64,000 nt of DNA from Actinomyces timonensis DSM 23838 (GCF_000295095.1 NZ_JH806633.1:471424-535423), one strand, 5' to 3'; counted from the first letter of the stretch, positions 8,327-16,748 are shown. Notes: generated by a model from the sequence alone, not told the origin. Translations and numbers: made by a program.

Positions 8327-8640
8327 GGGGGTCCTTCCTGGGGCGGCCGCTGGTGCGGCGCCTGGCTTGGTGGGAGGGCCCGGGTGACGAGCGGTGCGGC
8401 GTCGGAGCGCGGGGGCGCTGGGATGCGGCGGTGGTGCCGCGGTGACGCAGTGATGACGCGCGGCGCGGTCAGGGCTCGCGGGGGCGCACGGTGCCGTCAC
8501 CCGGGGGTCGGGTGGGCGGTGTGCCTGGTCCGGGGAGGCCGCTGTTCGGGCGCGGGTGGCGCGCGGCGGCCGGTGAGGGGCGGTGCTTGGCGGGTGCCGG
8601 TGGGTGTGCCGGTCGGGGTTGCCGGTGGTGTGGCCGCGCC
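8327..8640. other. Intergenic leader region of the thiosulfate module
   Basis: About 310 bp of very GC-rich sequence between the small Cys-containing ORF and the transporter start. No convincing gene is seen. It would be the 5' untranslated region of the transporter mRNA if transcription starts at the promoter near 8776-8803. Confidence 0.45.
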
Positions 8641-8724
8641 TCAGATCGCCTGGACCAGGCAGCGCATACACATGGCAACCCCGCCGAGGGCGGTGCGGTT
8701 GCGGCGTGCGTGGTCCGTGCTCAT
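8641..8724 (-). CDS. Candidate 27-residue Cys-containing leader peptide
   Basis: A minus-strand ORF of 28 codons starting ATG at 8724 and ending TGA at 8641. The peptide is basic at its N-terminus and ends with Cys19-Met-Arg-Cys22 five residues before the stop. It is the first ORF after a good promoter and precedes the thiosulfate transporter by about 315 nt. Short Cys-codon-containing leader ORFs are known to control sulfur genes in other actinobacteria by ribosome-mediated attenuation; that role here is inference. A weak GGA-type ribosome site precedes the ATG. Confidence 0.45.
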   Translation of the reverse strand: MSTDHARRNRTALGGVAMCMRCLVQAI

Positions 8725-8775
8725 GCGATCGTCCGTTCAGTCGTGGCGCCGCGACCTGCGGCGCCGTGCCCGGAC

Positions 8776-8803
8776 GTTATCGGTGCGGCCGCCGCCGTGG
8801 CAA
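8776..8803 (-). promoter_or_regulatory. Promoter of the leader peptide/thiosulfate module
   Basis: On the minus strand TTGCCA (8803-8798) and GATAAC (8781-8776) are spaced by 16 bp, a good match to a housekeeping promoter, about 50 bp before the small ORF start. Confidence 0.55.
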
Positions 8804-8841
8804 GCCGCGTCCACGTGACCCCGCGCACTGGGCGGGCTGGA

Positions 8842-9084
8842 TCATGGGAGAAGGGCCCAGTACTGCTTACGAGCGGGCATGGCGTGAATGATCAGTTCAT
8901 CGCCGCTTTCGAAGACGAGCACAATGATCTCGAGGAGTCGAGTATGAGTATCGAACCCAAGGCGTAGTTCTCGACGCGGCCAATCATCATCGTCAAGTGG
9001 TTCGATCCACTGGGACCAGTATGCGGCGTGGGTTGCGTCGTCGGCTGAGATCCCGTGCTTCAGAGCACTGTCGTGTACTTTCAT
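8842..9084 (-). CDS. Toxin of a type II toxin-antitoxin pair
   Basis: An 80-residue protein ('MKVHDSALKHGIS' start, 'LGFDTHTRLLEIIVLVFESG' strands, 'HAMPAR' near the end) of a small BrnT-like/toxin family common in actinobacteria, thought to be a ribonuclease-type fold. Its start overlaps the last 4 bp of the upstream ribbon-helix-helix gene, as in translationally coupled toxin-antitoxin operons. Codon use is less GC-biased than in core neighbours, suggesting horizontal acquisition. The biochemical target is not shown. Confidence 0.72.
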   Translation of the reverse strand: MKVHDSALKHGISADDATHAAYWSQWIEPLDDDDWPRRELRLGFDTHTRLLEIIVLVFESGDELIIHAMPARKQYWALLP

Positions 9085-9314
9085 GCGGCATAGGCGCTGA
9101 GTGCTTGGCGGATCGCCTCGGAACGCGAGATCTGCTGCTGGCTCGCGATGGCATCGAGGGCGGCGATCTCATCTGAACTCAGCCTGACGGCGACGACTTG
9201 CATGGGTTGGGCGCCTCTGCCTGGCCGACCGCGACCGCGTCGCTGCATCTCGTCGACGTCGTACCCTGCCTCGGCCTCAGCGACCCACTGTGCGATCTGG
9301 TCTTCAGTAACCAC
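9081..9314 (-). CDS. Ribbon-helix-helix (CopG-type) antitoxin
   Basis: A 77-residue protein with a C-terminal ribbon-helix-helix DNA-binding motif: strand 'MQVVAVRLSSDEI', helix 'AALDAIASQQ' and helix 'SRSEAIRQALSAYA'. The N-terminal half ('VTEDQIAQWVAEAEAGYD') would wrap the toxin. GTG start at 9314. It precedes and overlaps the toxin gene and probably represses its own promoter, which contains the near-palindromic TCGTATAACGA. Confidence 0.82.
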   Translation of the reverse strand: MVTEDQIAQWVAEAEAGYDVDEMQRRGRGRPGRGAQPMQVVAVRLSSDEIAALDAIASQQQISRSEAIRQALSAYAA

Positions 9315-9320
9315 AGAAAT

Positions 9321-9326
9321 ATCGTA
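9321..9326 (-). promoter_or_regulatory. -10 element of the toxin-antitoxin operon
   Basis: TACGAT on the minus strand, 6 nt before the GTG at 9314; it overlaps a near-palindrome TCGTATAACGA that may be the antitoxin operator. Confidence 0.5.
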
Positions 9327-9407
9327 TAACGAAAATGGGATCGATGGAATACGGCATAGCCGGGAGGCACCGCCCTAAGCGTTCAATCGCCGAGCGGGCT
9401 GGCCGTG

Positions 9408-10379
9408 TCAGCGGGGGCCTGAGCCGGAGGTGCTGGCACGGGCGGTGAGGAGGCGGGCGACGCCGTCGTCCGGCAGTGGGGGAGTCTCGCCGCCGAAGAG
9501 GGGGCAGTGGGTCTGGAAGGCGCACCAGTTGCACAGGGGCCCGCGCTTGGGGGCGAAGTCGCCGGCGTTGGCGCAGTCCTCGATCTCGTCCCAGATGCGA
9601 GCCAGGCGCGTCTCGGTGGCTTGGAGCTCGGGCAGGCGGGGGTCATGGGTGAGGGTGCGGCCGTCCTTGAGGTAGAGGAGTTGGAGGCGGGCGGGGGCCT
9701 GGCCGCGCAGGCGCCATAGGACGAGCCCGTAGAAGCGCATCTGGAACAGCGCCTCCTCCTGGAACCTGGGGGAGGGGGACTTGCCGGTCTTGTAGTCGAC
9801 AACGCGCATGGCGCCGTCGGGGGCGATGTCGAGGCGGTCGACGAAGCCGCGGATGAGCAGGCCGTCGGCGACCTCGGTCTCCACGAAGAGCTCGCGCTCG
9901 GCGGGGGCGAGGCGCTGCGGGTTCTCCATGTGGAAGTAGGAGGAGATGAGGTCGCGAGACTCGCCGAGCCAGGTGTCGATCTGCGCGGGCTCCTCGAACA
10001 GGCCCATGACCTCGGGGCTCTTGGCGCGGTGCGCCTCCCACTGCTCGGGCAGCATGGCGATGGCGGCGTCCGGCGTGCGCTCGCGCGCTGGTAGGTCGTA
10101 GAGGCGCTCGAGGATCGCGTGGACGAGCGTGCCCTTGTGGGTGGCGAGCGAGCCGGGCTCGGTGAGGCCGTCCACGGTGCGCAGGCGGAAGAGCAGCGGG
10201 CACTGGAGGAAGTCCTTCGCGCGCGACGGCGAGAGCGCCGCCCGGCGCGGCCCCTTGCGCGCGGGCCGCCTGGAGCCCGGCCCCGTGGCCCGGGAGCGGG
10301 CGGTGGCCGGGGTGGCGGGCGCCGCAGGGGAGGGCGCGGGGGAAGGAGGCGCTGCGGAGGCTGTGCCGTCTGCTGTCAT
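9408..10379 (-). CDS. RecB-like PD-(D/E)XK nuclease with Fe-S cluster motif
   Basis: A 323-residue protein of the RecB/AddB/Cas4-like nuclease group. After a Pro/Ala-rich N-terminus, 'LSPSRAKDFLQCPLLFRLR' carries the first Cys. 'KGTLVHAILERL' provides the conserved His, and 'VDRLDIAPDG...VVDYKTGK' the metal-binding Asp and the DxK core. The C-terminal 'CNWCAFQTHCPLFGG' supplies three further Cys, the pattern for a 4Fe-4S cluster that staples the domain. The start at 10379 is chosen from a TACGGT -10 box 6 nt upstream; the frame is open further but not conserved-looking. It likely acts in DNA end processing or repair. Confidence 0.87.
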   Translation of the reverse strand: MTADGTASAAPPSPAPSPAAPATPATARSRATGPGSRRPARKGPRRAALSPSRAKDFLQCPLLFRLRTVDGLTEPGSLATHKGTLVHAILERLYDLPARERTPDAAIAMLPEQWEAHRAKSPEVMGLFEEPAQIDTWLGESRDLISSYFHMENPQRLAPAERELFVETEVADGLLIRGFVDRLDIAPDGAMRVVDYKTGKSPSPRFQEEALFQMRFYGLVLWRLRGQAPARLQLLYLKDGRTLTHDPRLPELQATETRLARIWDEIEDCANAGDFAPKRGPLCNWCAFQTHCPLFGGETPPLPDDGVARLLTARASTSGSGPR

Positions 10380-10385
10380 GGTGGC

Positions 10386-10391
10386 ACCGTA
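10386..10391 (-). promoter_or_regulatory. -10 element for a leaderless transcript
   Basis: TACGGT on the minus strand, 6 nt before the ATG at 10379 of the RecB-like nuclease gene. Confidence 0.5.
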
Positions 10392-10605
10392 CCCCGGGCC
10401 ACTGACACGAATCCGGGCGGGCTTGGCGGGGCTGCGGGTGCGTGGGTGACAGTGCGGGCTGGAAACTCGCGCCGCGATGGCCTCGATTCCATCACAAAGA
10501 CTGGGATCGCTGATATGAAATTGCCGCGTGCGGGCGGTCTCATGCAAGATTATGCTGCACATGGTTTTCGCTGAAGACCGAATGCTTAGATTGTTGAGGA
10601 GAATC

Positions 10606-10980
10606 ATGGAAACTGCTTCCATCACCGCCTGGACCTTCCAGGCTGAAGTTCCCATCCCCCCGGAGGTCGGTCAGCTCCTCGTCGAAGGAGAGCGACCCTG
10701 GGCTGCCTACAGGACATTTCGTGATACCGCGATCTTCACGTCGAAGCGCCTGATTGTCAAGGATTCGCAAGGGATAACGGGCAGGAAAATCGAGATGTAT
10801 TCCCTTCCTTACTCGGCGATCAATATGTGGTCCTCAGAGAACGCTGGTACGTTGGATTTCAATGCTGAGATCGAGATGTGGACCCGTGCTGGCCACATCA
10901 AGATCAAACTCGGCAAGGGAGTCGATGTCAGGAAGCTTGACCAGCTGATCGGACACGCCGTCCTCAACAGCGGTCACTGA
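10606..10980 (+). CDS. Bacterial PH-domain protein
   Basis: A 124-residue single-domain protein. 'ERPWAAYRTFRDTAIFTSKRLIVKD' followed by 'EMYSLPYSAINMWSSENAG' and a C-terminal helix ('VRKLDQLIGHAVL') is the pattern of bacterial pleckstrin-homology domains (bPH). The ATG at 10606 has a GAGGAGA Shine-Dalgarno about 5 nt upstream. Codons are noticeably more A/T-rich than in flanking genes, suggesting acquisition by transfer. Cytoplasmic; role unknown. Confidence 0.78.
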   Translation: METASITAWTFQAEVPIPPEVGQLLVEGERPWAAYRTFRDTAIFTSKRLIVKDSQGITGRKIEMYSLPYSAINMWSSENAGTLDFNAEIEMWTRAGHIKIKLGKGVDVRKLDQLIGHAVLNSGH

Positions 10981-11031
10981 CGAGTAGCGTGCCCCCGCCG
11001 GACGCCGTCGGCTGAGGGGAGCGGGCCCCGG

Positions 11032-11037
11032 TAGTCT
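11032..11037 (+). promoter_or_regulatory. -10 element for a leaderless transcript
   Basis: TAGTCT, 7 nt before the ATG at 11045 of the site-2 protease gene. Confidence 0.6.
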
Positions 11038-11044
11038 CGGGCGC

Positions 11045-12154
11045 ATGTCACCTGCAGCCACGCGCAACGGGGAGATGACCCTGGGACGGGTCGGCGGAGC
11101 GCCCGTCGTCGTCTCCTCCACCTCCCTGCTCCTCGGACTCATCATCGCCGCCTCCTGGTACCCGCTGGTCAACAGCTCTCTCGGGTACCTCGGCATCGTC
11201 GTTGTTCTGGGAACCGTGGCCGCCACCGTCATCGGCGTCGCCATCTCCATCCTCCTCCACGAGCTCGCCCACGGCCTCACCGGCGCCGCCCTCGGCCGCC
11301 CACCCATCCGCTACGAACTGCTCCTGTGGGGCGGGCGCACCAGCTTCGGCCCGGCCCGCCGCGCCTGGTCGCCCTGGCGCGACGCCGCCTGCTCCCTCGC
11401 CGGCCCCGCCACCAACGCCCTCCTCTGGATTGCCGGCCGCACCGCGCTCGACTCCGGCGCCATCACCACCCCCGCCATCTACGTCGCCACCTGGGCCATC
11501 ACCTGGCTCAACCTCGCCCTCGCCGTCTTCAACGCCCTGCCCGCCCTTCCCCTCGATGGCGGACAGGCCCTCGCCTCCCTCATCACCCAAGCCACAGGCA
11601 ACCGCGCCGCCGGACTCAAAACCGCCTCCTGGGGCGGGCTCGCCGTCGTCGCCGGAATCACCTGGCTCTACCTCCTCCAACCCCTCCTCATCGACCACCA
11701 CCGCCCCAGCTCCACCAGCCTCATCCTCGCCGCCATGGTCGGCTGGACCATCGGCTCCACCAGCTGGCGCGTCCTCGGCCTCGGAGGCGCCCAGCGCGCC
11801 GCCGCCCGCCTCGACCTGCGCACCCTCACCCGCCCCATCGCCACACTCCCCGCCGCCACCACGCTCGCCAGCGTCCGCGCCGCGCTCGACGACGGCGCCG
11901 CCCTCGCCCTCGTCGTCGACGGCCCCAACCTCCTCGGCACCATCGACGCCCCCGGCCTCGCCGAGCTGGGGGCAGTGGGGGACGACGTCACCGCCGACCA
12001 GGTCTGCACCGTCCTACCCGCCGCCGCCATCACCACGAGCCTCACCGGCCAGGACGCCGCCAACGCCCTCAAAGCCGCGCGCGCCGTCTCCCGCTGGCTC
12101 ATCGTTGTCGACAACGGGCGCATGGCAGGCGCCGTCCCCACCGGAGCCCGCTGA
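11045..12154 (+). CDS. Site-2 protease (M50) family metalloprotease
   Basis: A 369-residue membrane protein with about six hydrophobic segments. The zinc-binding HExxH is 'LLHELAHGL' (His72, Glu73, His76) and the third ligand is in 'ALPLDGGQAL' near residue 180, both inside membrane segments as in intramembrane M50 proteases. The C-terminal approximately 115 residues look like a degenerate CBS-type pair. In many actinobacteria a homologue stands just upstream of the tRNA methyltransferase and proteasomal ATPase genes, as it does here apart from the accessory insert at 12.2-13.7 kb. Confidence 0.85.
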   Translation: MSPAATRNGEMTLGRVGGAPVVVSSTSLLLGLIIAASWYPLVNSSLGYLGIVVVLGTVAATVIGVAISILLHELAHGLTGAALGRPPIRYELLLWGGRTSFGPARRAWSPWRDAACSLAGPATNALLWIAGRTALDSGAITTPAIYVATWAITWLNLALAVFNALPALPLDGGQALASLITQATGNRAAGLKTASWGGLAVVAGITWLYLLQPLLIDHHRPSSTSLILAAMVGWTIGSTSWRVLGLGGAQRAAARLDLRTLTRPIATLPAATTLASVRAALDDGAALALVVDGPNLLGTIDAPGLAELGAVGDDVTADQVCTVLPAAAITTSLTGQDAANALKAARAVSRWLIVVDNGRMAGAVPTGAR

Positions 12155-12163
12155 CCACGACCC

Positions 12164-13033
12164 ATGAGCACACCCCGCAGCCCCGAGGCCCGCATCACCG
12201 TCGGCCTCATCATCGCCCTCGCCATCCAGAACGCCGTGCCGCCCTTCGCCACGGACATGTACTCGCCCGCCTTCCCCCAAGTGGCCGCCGACCTCGGCGC
12301 CTCCGCCACCGCCGTCGGGCTCACCCTCACCGCCTTCTTCATCGGCATGGGCACCGGCCAGCTCGTGGGCGGCACCGCCTCCGACCGCTACGGGCGCCGC
12401 CACCCCATGATCACCGGCGGGCTCATCTGCACCCTCGGCGGCATCGTCTGCGCCCTCGCCCCCGGCATCGGCATCCTCCTGGCCGGGCGGCTCCTCCAAG
12501 GATTCGGCGGGGGAGTGGCCTCCGTCGTCGGGCGGGCCGTCCTCGTCGACGTCGCCCACGGCGACCGCCTCGCCCGCATCATGTCCATCCTCATGGCCGT
12601 CGGCGGCCTCGCGCCCATGCTCGCGCCCGTCACCGGCAGCGCCGTCCTCTCCCTGTCGACCTGGCGGATGATTTTCTGGTGCCTCGCCGGATTCGGGCTG
12701 CTCATGATGGCCATGGCCGCCCTCGTCATCCCCGAGACCCTGGCACCCGCGGATCGCCAGCGCGGGGGACTGCGCCGATTCGCCGCCGGATTCGCCGAGC
12801 TCGTGCGCCACAAGCGATTCATGGGCTACATGCTCACCTCCGCGTTCTCCGGCTTCGCGATGTTCGCCTACATCTCCGCCTCCTCCTTCGTGCTGCAGGA
12901 GATCAAGGGACTCACCCCCATGCAGTACTCCGTCTTCTTCGGATGCACCGCCGGGGCCAACATGCTCATGGCGCTGACCAACTCCCGGCTCGTGGGGCGC
13001 GCACCGTCAGAAAGGCGCCTGCCCGGGGCGTGA
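12164..13033 (+). pseudogene. Truncated Bcr/CflA-type MFS drug transporter
   Basis: 289 residues beginning 9 bp after the protease stop. The N-terminal half of a drug:H+ antiporter is intact: 'FATDMYSPAFPQVAADLG' and motif A 'GTASDRYGRRHPM' between helices 2 and 3. Helices 1 to about 8 or 9 can be followed. The protein then ends 'RLVGRAPSERRLPGA', where complete members have about 110 more residues and three or four more helices. No continuation is seen in the other frames downstream, where a convergent orphan gene begins, so the 3' end seems replaced by a rearrangement. It could still encode a short product, but transport is unlikely. Confidence 0.75.
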
Positions 13034-13072
13034 GGGCCGCGATTGACCTGTGGGCTGCGGGAGGAGGAGCCG

Positions 13073-13435
13073 TCATTCCTCATAGATGACATCGAGGACG
13101 TCCTGCCCTCGGGAGACGAGGACGGCGCCATCAGCGATCTCCGGAGGAAGATGACGACGCTGCTTTTCGCTGGTCAGGCAGGTCCTGCATCCCTGGGGGA
13201 CGATGATCCAATCGGCGTCCCGCGCGGCCTCGACGAGGTAATCGAAGACCAGACCGCTATGAATATGAGTCAGTGCGGCGCCATCGTCGTCCGGGTAGAA
13301 CTCGACCGATCCGTCGGGCATGGCGAGATTGCCTGATTCGTCCATGAACCATTGCAGGCGGGAGAGAAAAGCGTCGCCGCCTCCAGGCCTCCCGCCTTGA
13401 TTCTTGACTCCGAAGGTGAAGATGAAGAAGGACAC
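13073..13435 (-). CDS. Hypothetical protein in the MFS truncation scar
   Basis: A 120-residue acidic protein with GTG start at 13435, convergent with the truncated transporter. Its codons are less GC-biased than those of neighbours. It has a predicted alpha/beta character ('FLSRLQWFMDESG', 'SVEFYPDDDG', 'DADWIIVPQGCRTCLTS') with a CxxC at 'CRTC'. I do not recognise the family. A TGA lies a few codons upstream in frame, so it may itself be the 3' part of a longer gene. Confidence 0.5.
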   Translation of the reverse strand: MSFFIFTFGVKNQGGRPGGGDAFLSRLQWFMDESGNLAMPDGSVEFYPDDDGAALTHIHSGLVFDYLVEAARDADWIIVPQGCRTCLTSEKQRRHLPPEIADGAVLVSRGQDVLDVIYEE

Positions 13436-13533
13436 CTGGATACTTCACCACGCCGACCTGGGCTCTTGCTGGATGCCGTCTTGGGGGAGTGCTGGTGCAC
13501 GGCGTTGGCGTGCGGGCCGCGCCCCGGGAGAAA

Positions 13534-13655
13534 TGGCCAGGTTTGAGGATTGCTTTCCTGAATCGCTGTGGTTGATGGATCAAGGACCGCATGATTCTGC
13601 GGATCTGCTCACTGGCTGGTGGCCGCGGGAGAAAAGCAATCCTCAAACCTGGCCA
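13534..13655. repeat. 122-bp element with perfect 23-bp terminal inverted repeats
   Basis: The arms 13534-13556 (TGGCCAGGTTTGAGG...) and 13633-13655 (...CCTCAAACCTGGCCA) are exact reverse complements over 23 bp. The 76-bp interior has its own hairpin (CCGCA/TGCGG) and no sensible ORF. Size and symmetry resemble a MITE or a mobile palindromic unit; it lies in non-coding DNA beside the truncated transporter. No target duplication is obvious. Confidence 0.7.
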
Positions 13656-13815
13656 ACTCCGCTGGGGAGGGGCGCTCAGCGCTGTGACAGGAGTGGCGGA
13701 TGTGAATCAGGCCCGGTCTCGCCGTGCTGATCGCCCGGTTTCGCCGTGCTGTTCGCCCGGTCTCGGCAAGAGGGGCGGGCTGGGAGGAGGGAAGAGGTGA
13801 GGGGGAGGGGGCGCT

Positions 13816-13821
13816 TAGACT
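13816..13821 (+). promoter_or_regulatory. -10 element of the pupylation operon
   Basis: TAGACT, 7 nt before the ATG at 13829; it fixes that ATG, rather than an upstream GTG, as the trmI start and predicts a leaderless mRNA for the whole operon. Confidence 0.65.
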
Positions 13822-13828
13822 GGGGGCG

Positions 13829-14983
13829 ATGAGCGAGCAGGACACTCCCAAGCCTCAGGCCGGCCCGAAGCTCCCCCCGCGCCACGTCACCCAGGAGGTC
13901 CTGGGCCAGGCCGGGCGGCGCGGCCCCTTCCAGTACGGGGAGCGCATCCAGGTCACCGACGTCAAGGGCGCCAAGAACACCTTCCACCTCCACCCGCAGG
14001 GCTACTTCCAGTCCGTGCGCGGCTCCTTCCACCACCGCGACGTCGTCGGCAAGGAGGAGGGCGCCGTCCTCACCACCGAGTCCGGCCACGAGCTCCTCCT
14101 CCTGCGCCCCCTGCTCGCCGACTACGTCCTGTCCATGCCCCGAGGCGCCCAGGTCGTCTACGCCAAGGACTCCGGCCAGATCATCGCGATGGGCGACATC
14201 TTCCCCGGCGCCCGCGTCCTCGAGGCCGGCGTCGGCTCCGGGGCCCTGACCATGAACCTCCTGTCCGCCATCGGGGAGACCGGGCACCTCATGTCCATCG
14301 AGCGGCGCGAGGACTTCGCCGCCATCGCCGCCTCCAACGTCGACTCCTGGTTCGGCCGCCACCACCCCGCCTGGGAGCTGCGCACCGGCGATTTCAACGA
14401 CGTCGTCGCCGCCCGCGTCGAGGACGCCTCCATCGACCGCGTCGTCCTGGACATGCTCGCCCCCTGGGAGAACATCGAGGCCGCCGCCCGCGCGCTCGCC
14501 CCCGGTGGCCTCTTCCTCGCCTACGTCGCCACCACCACCCAGATGTCCCGGACCGTCGAGGCCCTGCGCCACTCCCTCCTCTTCACCGAGCCCGAGGCAT
14601 GGGAGTCCATGGTGCGCACCTGGAACGTCGACGGCCTGTCCGTGCGCCCCGACCACCGCATGGTCGCCCACACCGGCTTCCTCCTCACCGCCCGCCGCCT
14701 CGCCCCCGGCAGCGCGCCCCTGACCCGCAAGCGCCCGCCCGCGCGCGGCGCCTACGACGACGGCGGCTACTGGATCCCCGAGGACGTGCGCGAGCGCACC
14801 AGCACGGACAAGAAAGTGCGCCGCGTCCTGCGCGACTGCCGCGCCAAACAGCCCGACGACGCCACCCCCGTCCTGCCCGGCGTGCCCAGCTGCAGCGCCC
14901 CCAGCGTCGACAGTGCTGACGGTGCCGCCGGTGCTGGCAGTGCTGTGAACGCCGACGCCGCCCAGGAGCCCCACGATGACTGA
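13829..14983 (+). CDS. trmI: tRNA (adenine-58-N1)-methyltransferase TrmI
   Basis: A 384-residue class I SAM-dependent methyltransferase that makes m1A58 in the T-loop of tRNA. The SAM-binding motif 'VLEAGVGSGALTMNLL' starts near residue 130, followed by 'SIERREDFA' and the catalytic-motif region 'DRVVLDMLAPW'. An N-terminal small beta domain precedes it. Its 3' end overlaps the mpa start by 8 bp, so it heads the pupylation operon, a common actinobacterial arrangement. The Ala/Gly/Ser-rich C-terminal approximately 60 residues are an extension. Confidence 0.92.
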   Translation: MSEQDTPKPQAGPKLPPRHVTQEVLGQAGRRGPFQYGERIQVTDVKGAKNTFHLHPQGYFQSVRGSFHHRDVVGKEEGAVLTTESGHELLLLRPLLADYVLSMPRGAQVVYAKDSGQIIAMGDIFPGARVLEAGVGSGALTMNLLSAIGETGHLMSIERREDFAAIAASNVDSWFGRHHPAWELRTGDFNDVVAARVEDASIDRVVLDMLAPWENIEAAARALAPGGLFLAYVATTTQMSRTVEALRHSLLFTEPEAWESMVRTWNVDGLSVRPDHRMVAHTGFLLTARRLAPGSAPLTRKRPPARGAYDDGGYWIPEDVRERTSTDKKVRRVLRDCRAKQPDDATPVLPGVPSCSAPSVDSADGAAGAGSAVNADAAQEPHDD

Positions 14984-16748
14984 CGCCGCCAACCTGGGCA
15001 TGCCCGCCCCCTCCTTCACCAGCCACCAGCTGCGCGAGGCCCGCGCCGAGGCCATCTCCCTGGCAGAGAAGAACGAGCGCCTCACCCGCGCTCTCACCGC
15101 CGCCCGCGAGCGGATCGCCGAGCTCGGCACCCAGCTCGACGCCGTCACCCACCCGCCCGTCACCCTCGCCCTCCTCACCGGCCTCCACACCCGCCCCGGC
15201 CAGGACGACGACGAGGCCCCGCCCGCCAGCGCCCCCTCTGAGGGCGCCGCAGCAGCCCCCGCCCCCGAGGCCCTCGTGCTCCTCGGCGGGCGGACCATGA
15301 GCCTCGGCCTGCGCCCCGGCCTCGACCCCGTCGACCTGCGCGTCGGCCAGCTCGTCGCCGTCAACGACGCCATGCTCGTCGTCGACGCCCTGCCTGAGCC
15401 CGACACCGGCGAGGCCGTCATCCTCGACGAGGTCCTCGATGACACCCGCGCACTCGTCACCACCGGCTCCGGCGCCACCCGCGTCCTGCGCCTCGGCGGC
15501 GCCCTCGACGCCAGCACCCTCGCCCCCGGCGCCACGCTGGCCGCCGACCTGCGCGCCGACGTCGCCACCGCCGTCATCGAGCGCACGAGCGTCGAGCAGC
15601 TCGTCGTCGCCGAGACCCCGGATGTCACCTGGGAGGACATCGGTGGCCTCGGCCCCCAGATCCAGGCGATCCGCGATGCCCTCGAGCTGCCCTTCACCCA
15701 CCCCGACCTCTACCGCGCCTACGGCCTGCGCGCCCCCAAGGGGCTCCTCCTCTACGGCCCGCCCGGCTGCGGAAAGACCCTCATCGCCAAGGCCGTCGCC
15801 ACCTCGCTCGCCGCCGGCGGGGAGGGGCCCGACGGCGCCCGCGCCACCGGCCGCACCGCCGCCTTCCTCAACATCAAGGGCCCTGAGCTGCTCAGCAAGT
15901 TCGTCGGGGAGACCGAGCGTCAGATCCGCGCCATCTTCGAGCAGGCCCGCAAGGCCGCCGCCGAGGACCGGCCCGTCGTCATCTTCTTCGATGAGATGGA
16001 GGCCCTCTTCCGCACCCGCGGCACCGGGGTCTCCAGCGACGTCGAGACCATGATCGTCCCGCAGGTGCTCTCCGAGATCGACGGTGTGGAGTCCCTGCGC
16101 AACGTCGTCATCATCGGCGCCTCCAACCGGGAGGACATGATCGACCCCGCCATCTTGCGCCCCGGCCGCCTCGACGTGAAGATCCGCGTCTCGCGCCCCG
16201 ACGCCGCCCAGGCCCTCGACATCCTTGCCCGCCACCTCACCGCGGACCTGCCCCTGGACGCCGCCGAGCTCGCCGCCCACGACGGCGACCGCGAGGCCAC
16301 CGCCGCCGCCATGCGCGCCGCCGCCGTCGACGCCCTCTACGCCCGCACGCCCGCCACCGCCGTCCTCGAGGTCGTCTACGCCTCCGGCGCTACCCGCACC
16401 CTGCACCTCGGCGACCTCGTCAGTGGGGCGATGCTCGCCCAGATCGTCGCCCGTGCCAAGACCACCGCCATCAAGGATGAGCTCTCGGGCGGTACCGGTG
16501 GGCTCTCCACCGCACGCGTGCTGGACGCCGTCGCCGCGGAGGCCCGTCAGAACGAGGAGATCACCGGCGCCACCAGCCCCGAGGGCTGGGCCAGGCTCGT
16601 CGGCACCCACTCCGAGCCGATCCGCAGCGCGCGGCGCCTCCTCGCCAGCGCCACCGACGGCGGCGCCCCCGCTGGCAGTGCCGGCAGCGCCGCGCCCCGC
16701 AGCATCTCCAGTCCGGCGCCGTCGCCTGAGACGCGGGAGAACGCATGA
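14976..16748 (+). CDS. mpa: Proteasome-associated-type AAA ATPase (ARC/Mpa)
   Basis: 590 residues, close to the family length. A coiled coil (about 16-55) that binds Pup is followed by OB-type beta domains and the AAA module: Walker A 'GPPGCGKT' (261-268), pore loop 'KFVGE' (309-313), Walker B 'VVIFFDE' (334-340). The ring unfolds pupylated proteins using ATP. The C-terminus ends '...PSPETRENA' and lacks the GQYL-type tail that docks on the 20S core; no prcBA genes are present. It may therefore act as an unfoldase without the proteasome, as described for Corynebacterium ARC. It overlaps dop by 4 bp. Confidence 0.93.
   Translation: MTDAANLGMPAPSFTSHQLREARAEAISLAEKNERLTRALTAARERIAELGTQLDAVTHPPVTLALLTGLHTRPGQDDDEAPPASAPSEGAAAAPAPEALVLLGGRTMSLGLRPGLDPVDLRVGQLVAVNDAMLVVDALPEPDTGEAVILDEVLDDTRALVTTGSGATRVLRLGGALDASTLAPGATLAADLRADVATAVIERTSVEQLVVAETPDVTWEDIGGLGPQIQAIRDALELPFTHPDLYRAYGLRAPKGLLLYGPPGCGKTLIAKAVATSLAAGGEGPDGARATGRTAAFLNIKGPELLSKFVGETERQIRAIFEQARKAAAEDRPVVIFFDEMEALFRTRGTGVSSDVETMIVPQVLSEIDGVESLRNVVIIGASNREDMIDPAILRPGRLDVKIRVSRPDAAQALDILARHLTADLPLDAAELAAHDGDREATAAAMRAAAVDALYARTPATAVLEVVYASGATRTLHLGDLVSGAMLAQIVARAKTTAIKDELSGGTGGLSTARVLDAVAAEARQNEEITGATSPEGWARLVGTHSEPIRSARRLLASATDGGAPAGSAGSAAPRSISSPAPSPETRENA

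Noticed and set aside
13534-13655. Integron attC site
   Set aside because: The arms lack the RYYYAAC/GTTRRRY core sites, and no integrase or cassette array is present.
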